From contig CM074764.1 in assembly GCA_037355855.1 (NCBI GenBank), forward strand, positions 4,905,664 through 4,969,663: a DNA stretch of 64,000 nt, in the 5' to 3' direction. The position numbers were made by a program, and so were the translations under genes. The notes beneath the pieces are model-generated. The model saw only the letters and a list, made by a program, of their open reading frames with translations, ran no database searches and was not told the origin of the DNA. Origin of the DNA: Pseudo-nitzschia pungens (Eukaryota > Bacillariophyta > Bacillariophyceae > Bacillariales > Bacillariaceae). Shown here piece after piece: positions 8,652 through 20,751 of the stretch. Position 1 is the first letter of the stretch, and each line of letters opens with the position of its first letter.

Positions 8652-10910
8652 ATGGCAATAAGCTCAACAGATCTTCAGGAAAAAAATTTTGAAGTTTTTA
8701 TCGATAAAGATGCAGTCGAAACGAGTTTCGCGAAATGGGCCCAACCAGGTCATTTTTCTCGAACTTTAGCAAAAGGTCCAAAAACTACAACTTGGATTTG
8801 GAACTTACATGCTGACGCGCATGATTTTGATACTCAAACAAATTCCTTAGAAGAAGTTTCTCGAAAAATTTTCAGTGCACATTTTGGACAATTAGCAATT
8901 ATTTTCTTATGGATTAGTGGTATGCATTTCCATGGTGCATATTTCTCTAACTATTCAGCTTGGTTAAATGATCCTGTCAATATTAAACAAAGTTCTCAAG
9001 TTGTTTGGCCAATTGTTGGTCAAGAAATTTTAAATGGGGATGTAGGTGGTAACTTCCAAGGTGTTCAAACAACTTCTGGTTGGTTCCAGATGTGGCGTGC
9101 GGAAGGTATTACTAGTGAAGTGGAATTATATTGGATTGCAATTGGTGGACTTGCTATGTCAGCAATTATGCTATTTGCAGGCTGGTTCCATTACCACAAA
9201 GCTGCACCTAGATTAGAATGGTTCCAAAATGCGGAATCAATGATGAATCACCATTTAGCTGGTTTATTAGGCTTAGGATGTTTATCTTGGTCTGGTCACC
9301 AAATCCATATTGCTTTACCAATTAACAAATTGTTAGATGCGGGTGTATCACCACAGGAAATTCCATTACCTCACGAATTTTTAATCAATCGTGAATTAAT
9401 GAGTCAATTATATCCTAGTTTTTCAAAAGGATTAGCGCCGTTCTTTGGCGGTCACTGGGGTGAATATTCTGATTTCTTAACATTTAAAGGTGGTTTAAAT
9501 CCTGTAACAGGAGGCTTATGGTTAAGTGATATTGCTCATCATCATTTAGCTTTAGCAGTCTTATTCATTTTTGCTGGTCACATGTATCGCACAAACTGGG
9601 GTATTGGACACAGCATGAAAGAAATTTTAGAGGCTCATAAAGGACCATTTACTGGTGAAGGTCACAAAGGTTTATACGAAATTTTAACAACTTCATGGCA
9701 TGCTCAATTAGCAATTAATTTAGCTATGATGGGTTCATTAAGCATTATTGTGGCACATCATATGTATGCAATGCCACCATATCCTTATATTGCTACAGAC
9801 TACGCAACACAACTTTCATTATTCACTCACCATATGTGGATTGGTGGATTCTGTGTGGTTGGTGGTGCAGCTCATGGAGCAATCTTTATGGTTCGTGATT
9901 ATACACTTGCTGATAATTATAATAATTTATTAGATCGAGTTTTACGTCACCGTGATGCAATTATTTCGCACTTAAATTGGGTTTGTATTTTCTTAGGATG
10001 TCATGCTTTTGGATTCTATATTCATAATGATACAATGCGAGCGTTAGGTCGTCCGCAAGATATGTTCTCAGATAAAGCAATTCAATTACAACCAATTTTT
10101 GCTCAATGGATTCAAAATATTCATTTACTAGCACCGGGAACAACAGCTCCAAATGCCTTAGCTACAACTAGTTACGCTTTTGGTGGTGAAGTAGTAGAAG
10201 TAGGTGGTAAAATTGCAATGATGCCTATTCAATTAGGTACAGCTGATTTTATGGTACACCATATTCACGCTTTTACAATTCATGTAACTGTTTTAATTTT
10301 ATTAAAAGGTGTGTTATACGCACGAAGCTCAAAATTAATTCCGGATAAAGCAAACTTAGGTTTCCGTTTCCCTTGTGATGGTCCAGGTCGTGGTGGTACA
10401 TGTCAAAGTTCAAGTTGGGATCATGTGTTTTTAGGTTTATTCTGGATGTATAATTCAATTTCAGTAGTAATTTTCCATTTCAGTTGGAAAATGCAATCTG
10501 ATGTTTGGGGTACTATTTCACCTGATGGTAGTATTTCACATATTACTGGTGGTAACTTTGCGAAAAGTGCTATTACAATCAATGGTTGGTTACGTGATTT
10601 CTTATGGTCACAAGCTTCACAAGTAATTCAATCGTATGGTTCTGCATCGTCAGCATATGGTTTAATTTTCTTAGGCGCTCACTTCATTTGGGCATTTAGT
10701 TTAATGTTCTTATTCAGTGGTCGTGGATATTGGCAAGAATTAATCGAGTCAATTGTTTGGGCACATAATAAATTAAACTTTGCACCAGCTATTCAACCAC
10801 GTGCATTAAGTATTACACAAGGTCGTGCAGTTGGATTAGCTCACTACTTATTAGGTGGTATTGGAACAACGTGGTCATTCTTCTTAGCACGTGCAATCTC
10901 AATTAGTTAA
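8652..10910 (+). CDS. psaA: Photosystem I P700 apoprotein A1
   Basis: One half of the photosystem I reaction-centre heterodimer, binding P700, antenna chlorophylls and the F-X cluster. The 752 residues are full length, with eleven membrane spans and the F-X loop [18 protein letters not shown], whose two cysteines ligate the 4Fe-4S cluster. The frame is uninterrupted. It is followed by psaB after 125 bases, the usual dicistron. Confidence 0.98.
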   Translation: MAISSTDLQEKNFEVFIDKDAVETSFAKWAQPGHFSRTLAKGPKTTTWIWNLHADAHDFDTQTNSLEEVSRKIFSAHFGQLAIIFLWISGMHFHGAYFSNYSAWLNDPVNIKQSSQVVWPIVGQEILNGDVGGNFQGVQTTSGWFQMWRAEGITSEVELYWIAIGGLAMSAIMLFAGWFHYHKAAPRLEWFQNAESMMNHHLAGLLGLGCLSWSGHQIHIALPINKLLDAGVSPQEIPLPHEFLINRELMSQLYPSFSKGLAPFFGGHWGEYSDFLTFKGGLNPVTGGLWLSDIAHHHLALAVLFIFAGHMYRTNWGIGHSMKEILEAHKGPFTGEGHKGLYEILTTSWHAQLAINLAMMGSLSIIVAHHMYAMPPYPYIATDYATQLSLFTHHMWIGGFCVVGGAAHGAIFMVRDYTLADNYNNLLDRVLRHRDAIISHLNWVCIFLGCHAFGFYIHNDTMRALGRPQDMFSDKAIQLQPIFAQWIQNIHLLAPGTTAPNALATTSYAFGGEVVEVGGKIAMMPIQLGTADFMVHHIHAFTIHVTVLILLKGVLYARSSKLIPDKANLGFRFPCDGPGRGGTCQSSSWDHVFLGLFWMYNSISVVIFHFSWKMQSDVWGTISPDGSISHITGGNFAKSAITINGWLRDFLWSQASQVIQSYGSASSAYGLIFLGAHFIWAFSLMFLFSGRGYWQELIESIVWAHNKLNFAPAIQPRALSITQGRAVGLAHYLLGGIGTTWSFFLARAISIS

Positions 10911-11035
10911 ATTCCTGAAACGTTTGTAACGTTTTACTATTTAACTCTTATACATTCATCAGATGTAAAATATTAAAAGATTACTTAATATTTTATTACT
11001 AACTAAAATTTATATAAATAAGGTATTTTATAATT

Positions 11036-13237
11036 ATGGCAACTAAATTCCCAAAATTTAGCCAAGCCCTAGCACAAGATCCAGCAACGAGACGAATCTG
11101 GTATGGGATCGCAACTGCTCATGATTTAGAAGCTCATGATGGTATGACAGAAGAAAACTTGTACCAAAAGATCTTTGCATCACACTTTGGTCACTTAGCT
11201 ATCATCTTCTTATGGACTTCTGGAAATCTTTTTCATGTTGCTTGGCAAGGAAATTTCGAAAAATGGGTCGCTAATCCTTTAAAAGTGAAACCAATTGCAC
11301 ACGCAATTTGGGATCCACACTTTGGTGATTCAGCTTTAAAAGCGTTTAGTAAAGGAAATGCATATCCAGTGAATATTGCATATTCAGGTGTCTACCAATG
11401 GTGGTACACAATTGGATTCCGTACTAATCAAGAATTATATGCAGGCTCAATTGGACTATTATTACTTTCATGTGCATTGTTATTTGCGGGTTGGTTACAT
11501 TTACAACCAAAATTCCGCCCAAGTTTATCTTGGTTTAAAAACAACGAGTCACGCTTAAACCATCACTTATCAGGTTTATTAGGTGTTAGTTCATTAGCAT
11601 GGACGGGACATATTGTTCACGTAGCAATTCCTGTTTCACGTGGTGTACACGTTGGTTGGGATAATTTCTTAACGACTCCACCGCATCCTGCTGGTTTAAC
11701 TCCATTCTTTACTGGAAATTGGACTGTTTACGCAGAAAATCCTGATAGTCCTTCTCATGTTTATGGAACAAGTGAAGGTGCTGGAACGGCAATTTTAACA
11801 TTCTTAGGTGGTTTCCACCCACAAACTCAAGCATTATGGTTAACTGATATTGCACATCATCAATTAGCAATTGCTGTTGTCTTCATCGTTGCGGGTCATA
11901 TGTACCGAACAAACTTTGGTATTGGTCACAATATGAAAGAAATCTTAGATGCTCACCGACCTCCTGGAGGTAGATTAGGAGCTGGTCATGTGGGATTATT
12001 TGAAACAATTACAAATTCTTTACACATGCAATTAGGTTTAGCATTAGCAAGTTTAGGTGTTGCAACTTCTTTAACTGCTCAACATATTTATGCATTAACT
12101 CCGTATGCTTACTTATCGAAAGATTTTACAACTGAAGCAGCGCTATACACTCATCATCAATATATCGCTGGTTTCTTAATGGTTGGAGCATTTGCACACG
12201 GTGCTATCTTCTTTGTTCGTGATTACGATCCAGAGTTAAATAAAAATAATGTTTTAGCAAGAATGTTAGAGCATAAAGAAGCTATTATTTCACATTTAAG
12301 TTGGGCATCTTTATTCTTAGGCTTCCATACATTAGGCTTATATATTCACAATGACACAGTAGTGGCATTTGGTCAACCAGAAAAACAAATTTTATTTGAA
12401 CCTGTATTTGCAGAATATATTCAAGCAGCATCAGGGAAAGCAATCTATCAATTTAATGTTCTACTTTCATCATCAACTAGTCCTGCTACTATTGCTGGAA
12501 ACCAAGTTTGGTTACCAGGTTGGTTAGAAGCTATTAATAATGATAAGAATGATTTATTCTTAACTATTGGACCAGGTGACTTCTTAGTTCATCACGCTAT
12601 TGCTTTAGGTTTACATGTTACCGCATTAATTTTAGTGAAAGGTGCTTTAGATGCACGTGGTTCAAAATTAATGCCGGATAAAAAAGACTTTGGTTATAGT
12701 TTCCCTTGTGATGGTCCAGGTCGTGGTGGTACATGTGATATTTCAGCATGGGATGCTTTCTATTTAGCTATGTTCTGGATGTTAAACACAATTGGTTGGG
12801 TAACATTCTACTGGCACTGGAAACACATGACAATTTGGGGCGGTAACCCAGGTCAATTTAATGAATCATCAAACTACATTATGGGTTGGTTAAGAGATTA
12901 CTTATGGTTAAACTCATCACCATTAATTAATGGTTACAACCCATTTGGTATGAATAATTTATCTGTTTGGGCTTGGGCTTTCCTATTTGGTCATTTAATT
13001 TGGGCTACTGGATTCATGTTCTTAATTTCTTGGCGTGGTTACTGGCAAGAATTAATTGAAACATTAGTTTGGGCTCATGAACGTACACCACTTGCGAACT
13101 TAGTTCGTTGGCGTGATAAACCAGTCGCTTTATCGATTGTTCAAGCACGTTTAGTTGGTTTAGTACATTTCTCTGTTGGTTATATTGTAACATACGCTTC
13201 GTTTGTTATTGCATCAACTTCTGGGAAATTTGCATAA
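11036..13237 (+). CDS. psaB: Photosystem I P700 apoprotein A2
   Basis: The second photosystem I core subunit, 733 residues. It supplies the other two F-X cysteines in [18 protein letters not shown] and many antenna histidines (for example [12 protein letters not shown]). Intact, co-directional with psaA, and closed by a strong hairpin 5 bases after the stop. Confidence 0.98.
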   Translation: MATKFPKFSQALAQDPATRRIWYGIATAHDLEAHDGMTEENLYQKIFASHFGHLAIIFLWTSGNLFHVAWQGNFEKWVANPLKVKPIAHAIWDPHFGDSALKAFSKGNAYPVNIAYSGVYQWWYTIGFRTNQELYAGSIGLLLLSCALLFAGWLHLQPKFRPSLSWFKNNESRLNHHLSGLLGVSSLAWTGHIVHVAIPVSRGVHVGWDNFLTTPPHPAGLTPFFTGNWTVYAENPDSPSHVYGTSEGAGTAILTFLGGFHPQTQALWLTDIAHHQLAIAVVFIVAGHMYRTNFGIGHNMKEILDAHRPPGGRLGAGHVGLFETITNSLHMQLGLALASLGVATSLTAQHIYALTPYAYLSKDFTTEAALYTHHQYIAGFLMVGAFAHGAIFFVRDYDPELNKNNVLARMLEHKEAIISHLSWASLFLGFHTLGLYIHNDTVVAFGQPEKQILFEPVFAEYIQAASGKAIYQFNVLLSSSTSPATIAGNQVWLPGWLEAINNDKNDLFLTIGPGDFLVHHAIALGLHVTALILVKGALDARGSKLMPDKKDFGYSFPCDGPGRGGTCDISAWDAFYLAMFWMLNTIGWVTFYWHWKHMTIWGGNPGQFNESSNYIMGWLRDYLWLNSSPLINGYNPFGMNNLSVWAWAFLFGHLIWATGFMFLISWRGYWQELIETLVWAHERTPLANLVRWRDKPVALSIVQARLVGLVHFSVGYIVTYASFVIASTSGKFA

Positions 13238-13242
13238 TTTCC

Positions 13243-13276
13243 TCAAAAAGGTCAAATTAATCTTTGACCTTTTTGA
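13243..13276 (+). terminator. psaB terminator hairpin
   Basis: TCAAAAAGGTCAAA, a 6-base loop, then TTTGACCTTTTTGA: a perfect 14-bp stem just after the psaB stop codon. Confidence 0.8.
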
Positions 13277-13370
13277 AAAACCATTATAAAAATTTGGAAA
13301 AAAACTTGAATTTTTTTGCCAAATCTTCTAAAGTTTAAAGTATAAGACTATTTCATTTTGACTAGTTTAC

Positions 13371-13444
13371 CGGGATATAGCTCAGCTTGGTAGAGCACCT
13401 GCTTTGGGAGCAGGGGGTCGTAGGTTCAAATCCTACTATCCCGA
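13371..13444 (+). tRNA. trnP-UGG: tRNA-Pro (UGG)
   Basis: A 74-nt cloverleaf with a CGGGATA/TATCCCG acceptor and anticodon TGG in CTGCTTTGGGAGCAG. It marks one edge of the region that diatoms usually hold in the inverted repeat. Confidence 0.95.
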
Positions 13445-13712
13445 TTAAAAAAAAGATTCTATTAAGTAAAAATAGAAGATAGAGATTTATTCAGAAGAGA
13501 AAAATCAAAATCAAATATTTATAGTTTAAGCTTCGTTGGCTCATTAAGCTCACATTGAAAAATAATTCTTAGAAATAAGAATGTCATTATAGACAATTTT
13601 TTTTAAATTTATCCTTTCAAATATTTTTATTTTATATTATCATATTAATGTACAATATTATGTCCTATATTTTTTAGTAATCAAATACTTATTAACTTAA
13701 TACGAATTCAAA

Positions 13713-14651
13713 ATGGGTTTAGATGAAAAATTTGCTTCTGTTCGAACTGCATTCTACGATAAAGTTGGAGAATTATTTAAAACAATCGCTTCTCAGTTTG
13801 GATATCCAGAAAATTCGGGTATGCCAACAATTACTCGAGTTTTAACTGAAGGGCAAGAAAGATTTGCATCGATGGATAGTCTCCCAAAACGGATAACATA
13901 TTTTCCTCCAGATCAGTGTCCCGAAACCTGGTTTGAAATGGTCTTTGGACCAGCACCAAGAGTTGAGCCACTCCCGCGATATATATATGAAACTCAAGAT
14001 GAAGGTTTTTATAACTTCTATATTGAAAACTATAAAAATCTTTTCTTTTTACCTGATTCAATCTCTGAATTTATTCAAGTAAAATTAAATATTTGTTTAG
14101 ATATTAGTACTCTTGAGATTATTCGTGAGGTTTTATTTATTGCATTAGTTTGTTATTCACAAATCGTCGTTTACAGACTTCTACTAGCTTGGTTTATTAC
14201 TATTAATCCTTATTTATTTCCATGGTCATATCTAGTAACTGCCGTAGATTGGCTAGATGATACTTTACAAGGAATCATACCTGGTGTATTTGGTGTAAAT
14301 ATTACGGGAGGTCTTATTCTTGGAGCAATTGGGGCCCTAGCGGATAGTTTAAATCATTTGGTCTTTACTATGCCATTTCTTCCAAGTGAAGGAGAACCAA
14401 CAAAACTAGTAATTAATAATCAATTAAAAGATGTACTAGTTTTCCATTATTTACCGGCCTTATGGTATAAACATCCTATTCCAAATGATATAAGAGAATT
14501 CTGGTTTACTGAACGACCAGATATTTTAGAATATATGAAGACAGCTTATGGTCATTTAGATCTAAATTTGTTCCCCGATAGTTATATAATTCATCAACAA
14601 GAAATGGTTGGTTTTAGTTTTTTGACTGATAATTTCCATAGTCTTTTTTAA
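13713..14651 (+). CDS. ycf89: Diatom-specific plastid membrane protein Ycf89
   Basis: Protein of 312 residues with unknown function, found in diatom plastids between trnP and rns. Residues about 1-135 look soluble. Residues about 140-230 form a hydrophobic block with two to three membrane spans, including the stretch LLLAWFITINPYLFPW and a later IIPGVFGVNITGGLILG. The last 80 residues are polar. The hydrophobic block resembles the YGGT/Ycf19 pattern (R..L.WF..INPY, then a conserved P and a Gly-rich segment); that link is my inference. The identification rests on position and overall sequence. Confidence 0.75.
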   Translation: MGLDEKFASVRTAFYDKVGELFKTIASQFGYPENSGMPTITRVLTEGQERFASMDSLPKRITYFPPDQCPETWFEMVFGPAPRVEPLPRYIYETQDEGFYNFYIENYKNLFFLPDSISEFIQVKLNICLDISTLEIIREVLFIALVCYSQIVVYRLLLAWFITINPYLFPWSYLVTAVDWLDDTLQGIIPGVFGVNITGGLILGAIGALADSLNHLVFTMPFLPSEGEPTKLVINNQLKDVLVFHYLPALWYKHPIPNDIREFWFTERPDILEYMKTAYGHLDLNLFPDSYIIHQQEMVGFSFLTDNFHSLF

Positions 14652-14885
14652 GTTTATTGAGTTATTCATAGAATTATTAATCTTATTATTTTGATTGATT
14701 AATAATTCTAATAGTTTAAAGATTAAATCTCAGTTGATTATTATTTTTGTTTTTAAGTTATTAATTTTTTAAGTTTAAACTATTTATATTCTTGAAAACC
14801 TAGGACCTCTTACTTCATGAGCTAAGATATGAATCAACTTTATGAAACAAACTTCAACTGAAGTTAATACAAAAAATTTATGGAA

Positions 14886-14892
14886 ATTTAAA

Positions 14893-14927
<35 letters not shown>

Positions 14928-15726
14928 AGATGCTTTACACATGCAAGTCGTACGAGAGTCTTTGACTCAAGTGGCGGACGGGTGAGTAACACGTAAGAAT
15001 TTGCCTCTAGGAGGGGGACAACAGCTGGAAACGGCTGCTAATACCCCATATGCTTCCGAGTGAAATGGATTTTTCCGCCTAGAGAGAAGCTTGCGCCTGA
15101 TTAGCTTGTTGGTGAGGTAATGGCTTACCAAGGCGACGATCAGTATCTGGTTTGAGAGGATGATCAGACACACTGGAACTGAGACACGGTCCAGACTCCT
15201 GCGGGAGGCAGCAGTGGGGAATTTTCCGCAATGGGCGAAAGCCTGACGGAGCAATCTCGCGTGAGGGATGACTGCCTATGGGTTGTAAACCTCTTTTTTC
15301 AGGGAGGAATAAATGACGTGTACCTGAAGAATAAGCATCGGCTAATTCCGTGCCAGCAGCCGCGGTAATACGGAGGATGCAAGTGTTATCCGGAATCACT
15401 GGGCGTAAAGCGTCTGTAGGTGGTTTAATAAGTCAACTGTTAAATCTTGAGGCTCAACTTCAAAATCGCAGTCGAAACTGTTAGACTAGAGTATAGTAGG
15501 GGTAAAGGGAATTTCCAGTGGAGCGGTGAAATGCGTAGATATTGGAAAGAACACCGATGGCGAAGGCACTTTACTGGGCTATTACTGACACTCAGAGACG
15601 AAAGCTAGGGTAGCAAATGGGATTAGATACCCCAGTAGTCCTAGCTGTAAACAATGGATACTAGATGTTGAACAGATCGACCTGTGCAGTATCAAAGCTA
15701 ACGCGTTAAGTATCCCGCCTGGGAAG

Positions 15727-15802
<76 letters not shown>

Positions 15803-15887
15803 CAACGCGAAGAACCTTACCAGGGTTTGACATGATACGAATTTCTTTGAAAGAAGAAAGTGCCTTTTGGAACGTATACACAGGTGG

Positions 15888-15953
<66 letters not shown>

Positions 15954-16205
15954 TTTTTAGTTGCCTATTTGGAACTCTAGAAAGACTGCTGGTTATAAAC
16001 CGGAGGAAGGCGGGGATGACGTCAAGTCAGCATGCCCCTTACACCCTGGGCTACACACGTGCTACAATGGGTGAGACAATGAGATGCAAATCTGCGAAGA
16101 CAAGCTAATCTATAAACTCTCTCTAAGTTCGGATTGTAGGCTGCAACTCGCCTGCATGAAGTTGGAATCGCTAGTAATCGCTGGTCAGCTATACAGCGGT
16201 GAATT

Positions 16206-16247
<42 letters not shown>

Positions 16248-16370
16248 CTGGTTATACCCGAAGTCGTTACTCTAACCATTTGGAGGAGGATGCCTAAGGT
16301 AGAATTAGTGACTAGGGTGAAGTCGTAACAAGGTAACCGTACTGGAAGGTGCGGTTGGATCACCTCCTTT
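14886..16370 (+). rRNA. rns: 16S ribosomal RNA
   Basis: The 5' region carries AGAGTTTGATCCTGGCTCAG, the centre GTGCCAGCAGCCGCGGTAA and the 3' end GGATCACCTCCTTT, the anti-Shine-Dalgarno. The length of about 1485 nt is normal for a plastid 16S. The exact 5' end is estimated. Short ORFs within it are not genes. Confidence 0.97.
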
Positions 16371-16457
16371 TAAAAAGAAATTTTTAAATATAAGGTCGAT
16401 AGATTCATTTTGATGAATCCAAAATCAAAAGTTATTGTAAACCAAACATAGGTTTAC

Positions 16458-16531
<74 letters not shown>
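16458..16531 (+). tRNA. trnI-GAU: tRNA-Ile (GAU)
   Basis: Cloverleaf with a GGGCTAT/ATGGCCC acceptor and anticodon GAT, without intron. It lies in the rRNA operon spacer, two bases before trnA. Confidence 0.96.
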
Positions 16532-16533
16532 GC

Positions 16534-16606
16534 GGGGGTATAGCTCAGTTGGTAGAGCACCGCCTTTGCACGGCGGTTGTCAGCGGTTCGAATCCGCTTA
16601 CCTCCA
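16534..16606 (+). tRNA. trnA-UGC: tRNA-Ala (UGC)
   Basis: Cloverleaf with a GGGGGTA/TACCTCC acceptor (one G-T pair) and anticodon TGC in CGCCTTTGCACGGCG, without intron. Confidence 0.96.
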
Positions 16607-16645
16607 CATGAAAAAACAACTCAATTTTTTAAGAAAAGTCTTAAA

Positions 16646-17121
16646 TTCAAGGAATTAAGAGTTTATGGGGAATACCTTGGCATTCAGAAGCGATGAAGGA
16701 CGCGTTTACCGGCGAAACGCTTCGGGGAGTTGGAAAAAAGCTATGATCCGGAGGTCTCCGAATGAGGAAACTTTTTATACTACTTATTGAATACATAGAT
16801 AAGAAAGAGCAAACCTAGGGAACTGAAACATCTTAGTACCTAGAGGAAAAGAAAGTAAAAAACGATTCCCTTAGTAGCGGCGAGCGAAACGGGAGAAGCC
16901 TAAACTTAGTTCTTAACTAAGGGTAGTGGGACGATTGTAAATCGATTAGGACAATTAGACGAATAAGTTGGAATGCTTAACCAAAGAGAGTGATAGTCTT
17001 GTAGTTGAAAATTGAAATAATCAAATCTTATCCCAAGTAGCATGGAGCACGTGAAATTCCGTGTGAATCTGCGAGGACCACCTCGTAAGGCTAAATATTC
17101 CTGAATGACCGATAGTGAAAT

Positions 17122-17152
<31 letters not shown>

Positions 17153-17716
17153 GGGAGGGGAGTGAAAAGAACATGAAACCATAAACTTACAATCAGTAGG
17201 AGGACGACTAAATCGTCTGACTTCGTGCCTGTTGAAGAATGAGCCGGCGACTTATAGGTAGTGGCAGGTTAAGGCAGAGAATGCTGGAGCCATAGTGAAA
17301 GCGAGCCTGAATAGGGCATATGTCACTGGTTATAGACCCGAACCCGGATGATCTAACCATGGTCAGGTTGAAGCTTAGGTAATACTAAGTGGAGGACCGA
17401 ACCGACTGATGTTGAAAAATCAGCGGATGAATTGTGGTTAGGGGTGAAATGCCAATCGAATTCGGAGCTAGCTGGTTCTCCCCGAAATGCGTTTTGGCGC
17501 AGCGATAAATATTATAACTTAGGGGTAAAGCACTGTTACGTATGCGGGCTGGTAATTCGGTACCAAATCGTTGCAAACTAAGAATACTAAGTGAACAGTT
17601 TATCAGTGAGACTGTGGGGGATAAGCTCCATTGTCAAGAGGGAAACAGCCCAGAGCACCAGTTAAGGCCCCCAAATAATTACTAAGTGATAAAGGAGGTG
17701 GGAGTGCAGAAACAAT

Positions 17717-17752
<36 letters not shown>

Positions 17753-18521
17753 GTGCGTAATAGCTCACTGATCGAGTAAACCTGCGCCGAAAATGTACGG
17801 GACTAAGTAATTTGCCGAAACTGTGCGATATATAGAAGATATATCGGTAGGGGAGCGTTCTGTTGTAGATTGAAGTATTAACGTAAGTGGATATGGACGA
17901 AGCAGAAGTGAGAATGTCGGCTTGAGTAACGAAAATATAGGTGAGAATCCTATACCCCGAAAACCCAAGGTTTCCTCTGGAAGGCTCGTCCGCGGAGGGT
18001 AAGTCAGGACCTAAGGCGAGGCTGAAAAGCGTAGTCGATGGACAACGGGTTAATATTCCCGTACCATTATTTATTGATAACGAGGGACGAAGGAGGCTAA
18101 GCTGGCCGGATGTTGGTTACCGGTTTAAGCGTTCGAGATGTTGAGAAACGGAGAAAACGTTTTGAGTTGAGGCGTGATGACGAGATGCTACGGCATTGAA
18201 GCAGTCTATGTCAGACTTCCAAGAAAAGCTCGCACTGTCGTAAATAAATAATGCCTGTACCATAACCGACACAGGTGGGTAGGTAGAGTATACTAAGGGG
18301 CGCGAGATAACTCTCTCTAAGGAACTCGGCAAAATGACTCCGTAACTTCGGGAGAAGGAGTGCCTTATTTATAAGGTTGCAATAACAAGATCCAAGCAAC
18401 TGTTTACCAAAAACACAGGTCTCCGCTAAGTCGTAAGACGATGTATGGGGGCTGACGCCTGCCCAGTGCCAGAAGGTTAAAGAAGTTGGTTAGCATCCGC
18501 GAAGCTGATAACTGAAGCCCT

Positions 18522-18604
<83 letters not shown>

Positions 18605-18856
18605 TGATTTGGATACTGTCTCGGAGAGGGGCTCGGTGAAATAGACTTGTCTGTGAAGATGCGGACTACCTGCACCTGGACAGAAAGACCCTATGAAGCT
18701 TTACTGTAACTTGAAATTGGAATTGGACTTTACTTGCGCAGTATAGGTGGGAGGCGTTGAGTTTATTCTTGCGGGAATTTAGGAGCCATCAGTGAGATAC
18801 CACTCTGGTAATGTTAGATTTCTAACTTTGTATCATGATCTGGTCAAAGGACAGTT

Positions 18857-18890
<34 letters not shown>

Positions 18891-19084
18891 CAAATGGTAA
18901 CGGAGGCGTACAAAGGTTTCCTCTGAACGTGTAGAAATCGTATCTAGAGTGTAAAGGCATAAGGAAGCTTGACTGTGAGACCTACAAGTCGAGCAGGGAC
19001 GAAAGTCGGTCTTAGTGATCTGACGGTGCTGAGTGGAAAGGCCGTCACTCAACGGATAAAAGTTACTCTAGGGATAACAGGCTG

Positions 19085-19153
<69 letters not shown>

Positions 19154-19189
19154 GGTAGTACGTCCCAAGGGTTGGGCTGTTCGCCCATG

Positions 19190-19237
<48 letters not shown>

Positions 19238-19361
19238 ATATCCGGTGTAGGCGTTAGAATATTGAGAGGAGCCTTCTTTAGTACGAGAGGACCGAGAAGG
19301 ACGTACCTCTGGTGTACCAGTTATCGTGCCAACGGTAAACGCTGGGTAGCTATGTACGGAG

Positions 19362-19395
<34 letters not shown>

Positions 19396-19522
19396 CACCT
19401 CAAGATAAGTATTCTCATCACGTAAGTGAGTAAGGTCACGGTAAGACTAACCGTTTGATAGGCATTAAGTATAAATATAGTAATATATGAGCTGAGATGT
19501 GCTAACAGACCGAGGACTTGAA
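16646..19522 (+). rRNA. rnl: 23S ribosomal RNA
   Basis: The ends pair as TTCAAG at the 5' side and CTTGAA at the 3' side. Universal segments are present, such as the sarcin-ricin loop AGTACGAGAGGACC near 19279 and GGCGGCCGTAACTATAACGGTC near 18529. No intron or homing endonuclease ORF interrupts it. Several short ORFs on both strands are chance frames. Confidence 0.96.
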
Positions 19523-19568
19523 TTTTTAAATAAACATATAGTTACTAAAATATTAGTAACTATTTTTG

Positions 19569-19692
19569 CTTTGGTGTTTTTAGTGTATTCAACGGAACCA
19601 CACTGATCCATCTCGAACTCAGTAGTGAAACGTTATAAATCGACGAAAATACTTGGAGGGACACCTCCTGGGAAAATAGTTCAATGCCAAAG
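19569..19692 (+). rRNA. rrn5: 5S ribosomal RNA
   Basis: Ends pair as CTTTGG/CCAAAG. The CCGAACTC-like segment ATCTCGAACTCAGTAGTGAAACG and the 3' helix CTTGGAGGGACACCTCCTGGGAA are present. It follows rnl by 46 bases. Confidence 0.93.
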
Positions 19693-19835
19693 TTTTATTC
19701 TAATATTAATTTTTCTAAAAGGTAAATTATTTAATAATTCAACTTCAATATTATTTTGTTGAATCCTGTTAATTATTTTTATACTAAGAGTGATAACTGC
19801 CAGTAATTTAAATGGTTTCTTTTTAATCAGGCCGG

Positions 19836-20729
19836 TTACTTTACTAAAATATTTTCATCTTCTTCTAGCTCTATTTTTCTTAATTCCTTATCTTCGATTT
19901 CGAAGACTTTCCATCTATCTTTAGATAATAATGACTTATCAATGTCGGAATGACTCATAATTAAAATATGAGGTGGTTCCATTAAAAGGGGCCGTCCCTT
20001 TCCCATTTTTACCCGATTCTAGCCCTGCAATTAAATCACGTTCACTGTCTGTCTTACATTTTGCTCGTGTTAAGTCAATTATATATAATTTTTTCGGACC
20101 TAAATTTACAATGGAAGAATTTATCTGTGATGTTGTCCCATATGTTATAACTCCAACGTCGTAAGGGTGATCGAAGACTATTTTTTTAGCGAATTTCGAT
20201 TTTCCCGTACACCCTTCTCGATCAATTAAATGTATAATTTCACGGGAATCAGAAGGTCTAAACTCGGAATTACTTTTATAATGTTCCAGACTTGTTTCTG
20301 CCACGGGTAATAGTTTTCGAAATTACTTAGAATTTTAAGGTCATTTCCCATGTACCCATCGAACGCTTGGGGTTTTTTTATATTTTTTAGTTTGCTTGTA
20401 TAAAGTTTTACTTGATCGGCAAATTCATTTTTCAATAATCCTTCTGTTTGATACTTATAAACTAAGCTACCTATGGTTTCGCTCGTAGCTAATAATTTCT
20501 CGAGCTGTCCTTTCCGTTTTCTAGTCCCTGTTGAAAATAAATAAACAATCCGACTCTTATCTTCACTTTCAAATTTATACACCTGAGAAGATGCATTCAT
20601 CTTAGCTAATATAATGTCTATTTCGTTTTCTAAGGCATTTTCGGAGCGTTCTTCCATTGATATTAGGTTTCGCTCCAAAATAATTTTAATTTTAAAATAT
20701 GAGCCTTTATTTTGTGCTGATATAACCAT
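19836..20729 (-). pseudogene. Broken CRESS-type Rep helicase gene (relic)
   Basis: The gene is spread over three frames. The upstream part (20729 to about 20275) has a mostly polar 150-residue region and ends with a YPWQKQVW motif, which precedes the helicase in Rep proteins of circular single-stranded DNA replicons. The middle part (to about 19975) carries Walker A GCTGKSKF (near 20200) and Walker B LYIIDLTRAK (near 20075). The last part carries PHILIMSHSD followed by SKDRW, the expected motif C pattern, and ends at 19836. Two frame breaks, near 20275 and 19985, separate the parts. No HUH endonuclease motif is visible in the N-terminal part. The rest of this contig shows no broken conserved gene, so the breaks are probably real. 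Algal plastid plasmids with Rep-like genes are known, so a plasmid origin is most likely. Confidence 0.75.
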
Positions 20730-20751
20730 ATTAATATATTATTTATTGTTA

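Noticed and set aside
14967..19375. Many short ORFs on both strands across the rRNA genes
   Set aside because: They lie inside rns and rnl and show no protein-family similarity.
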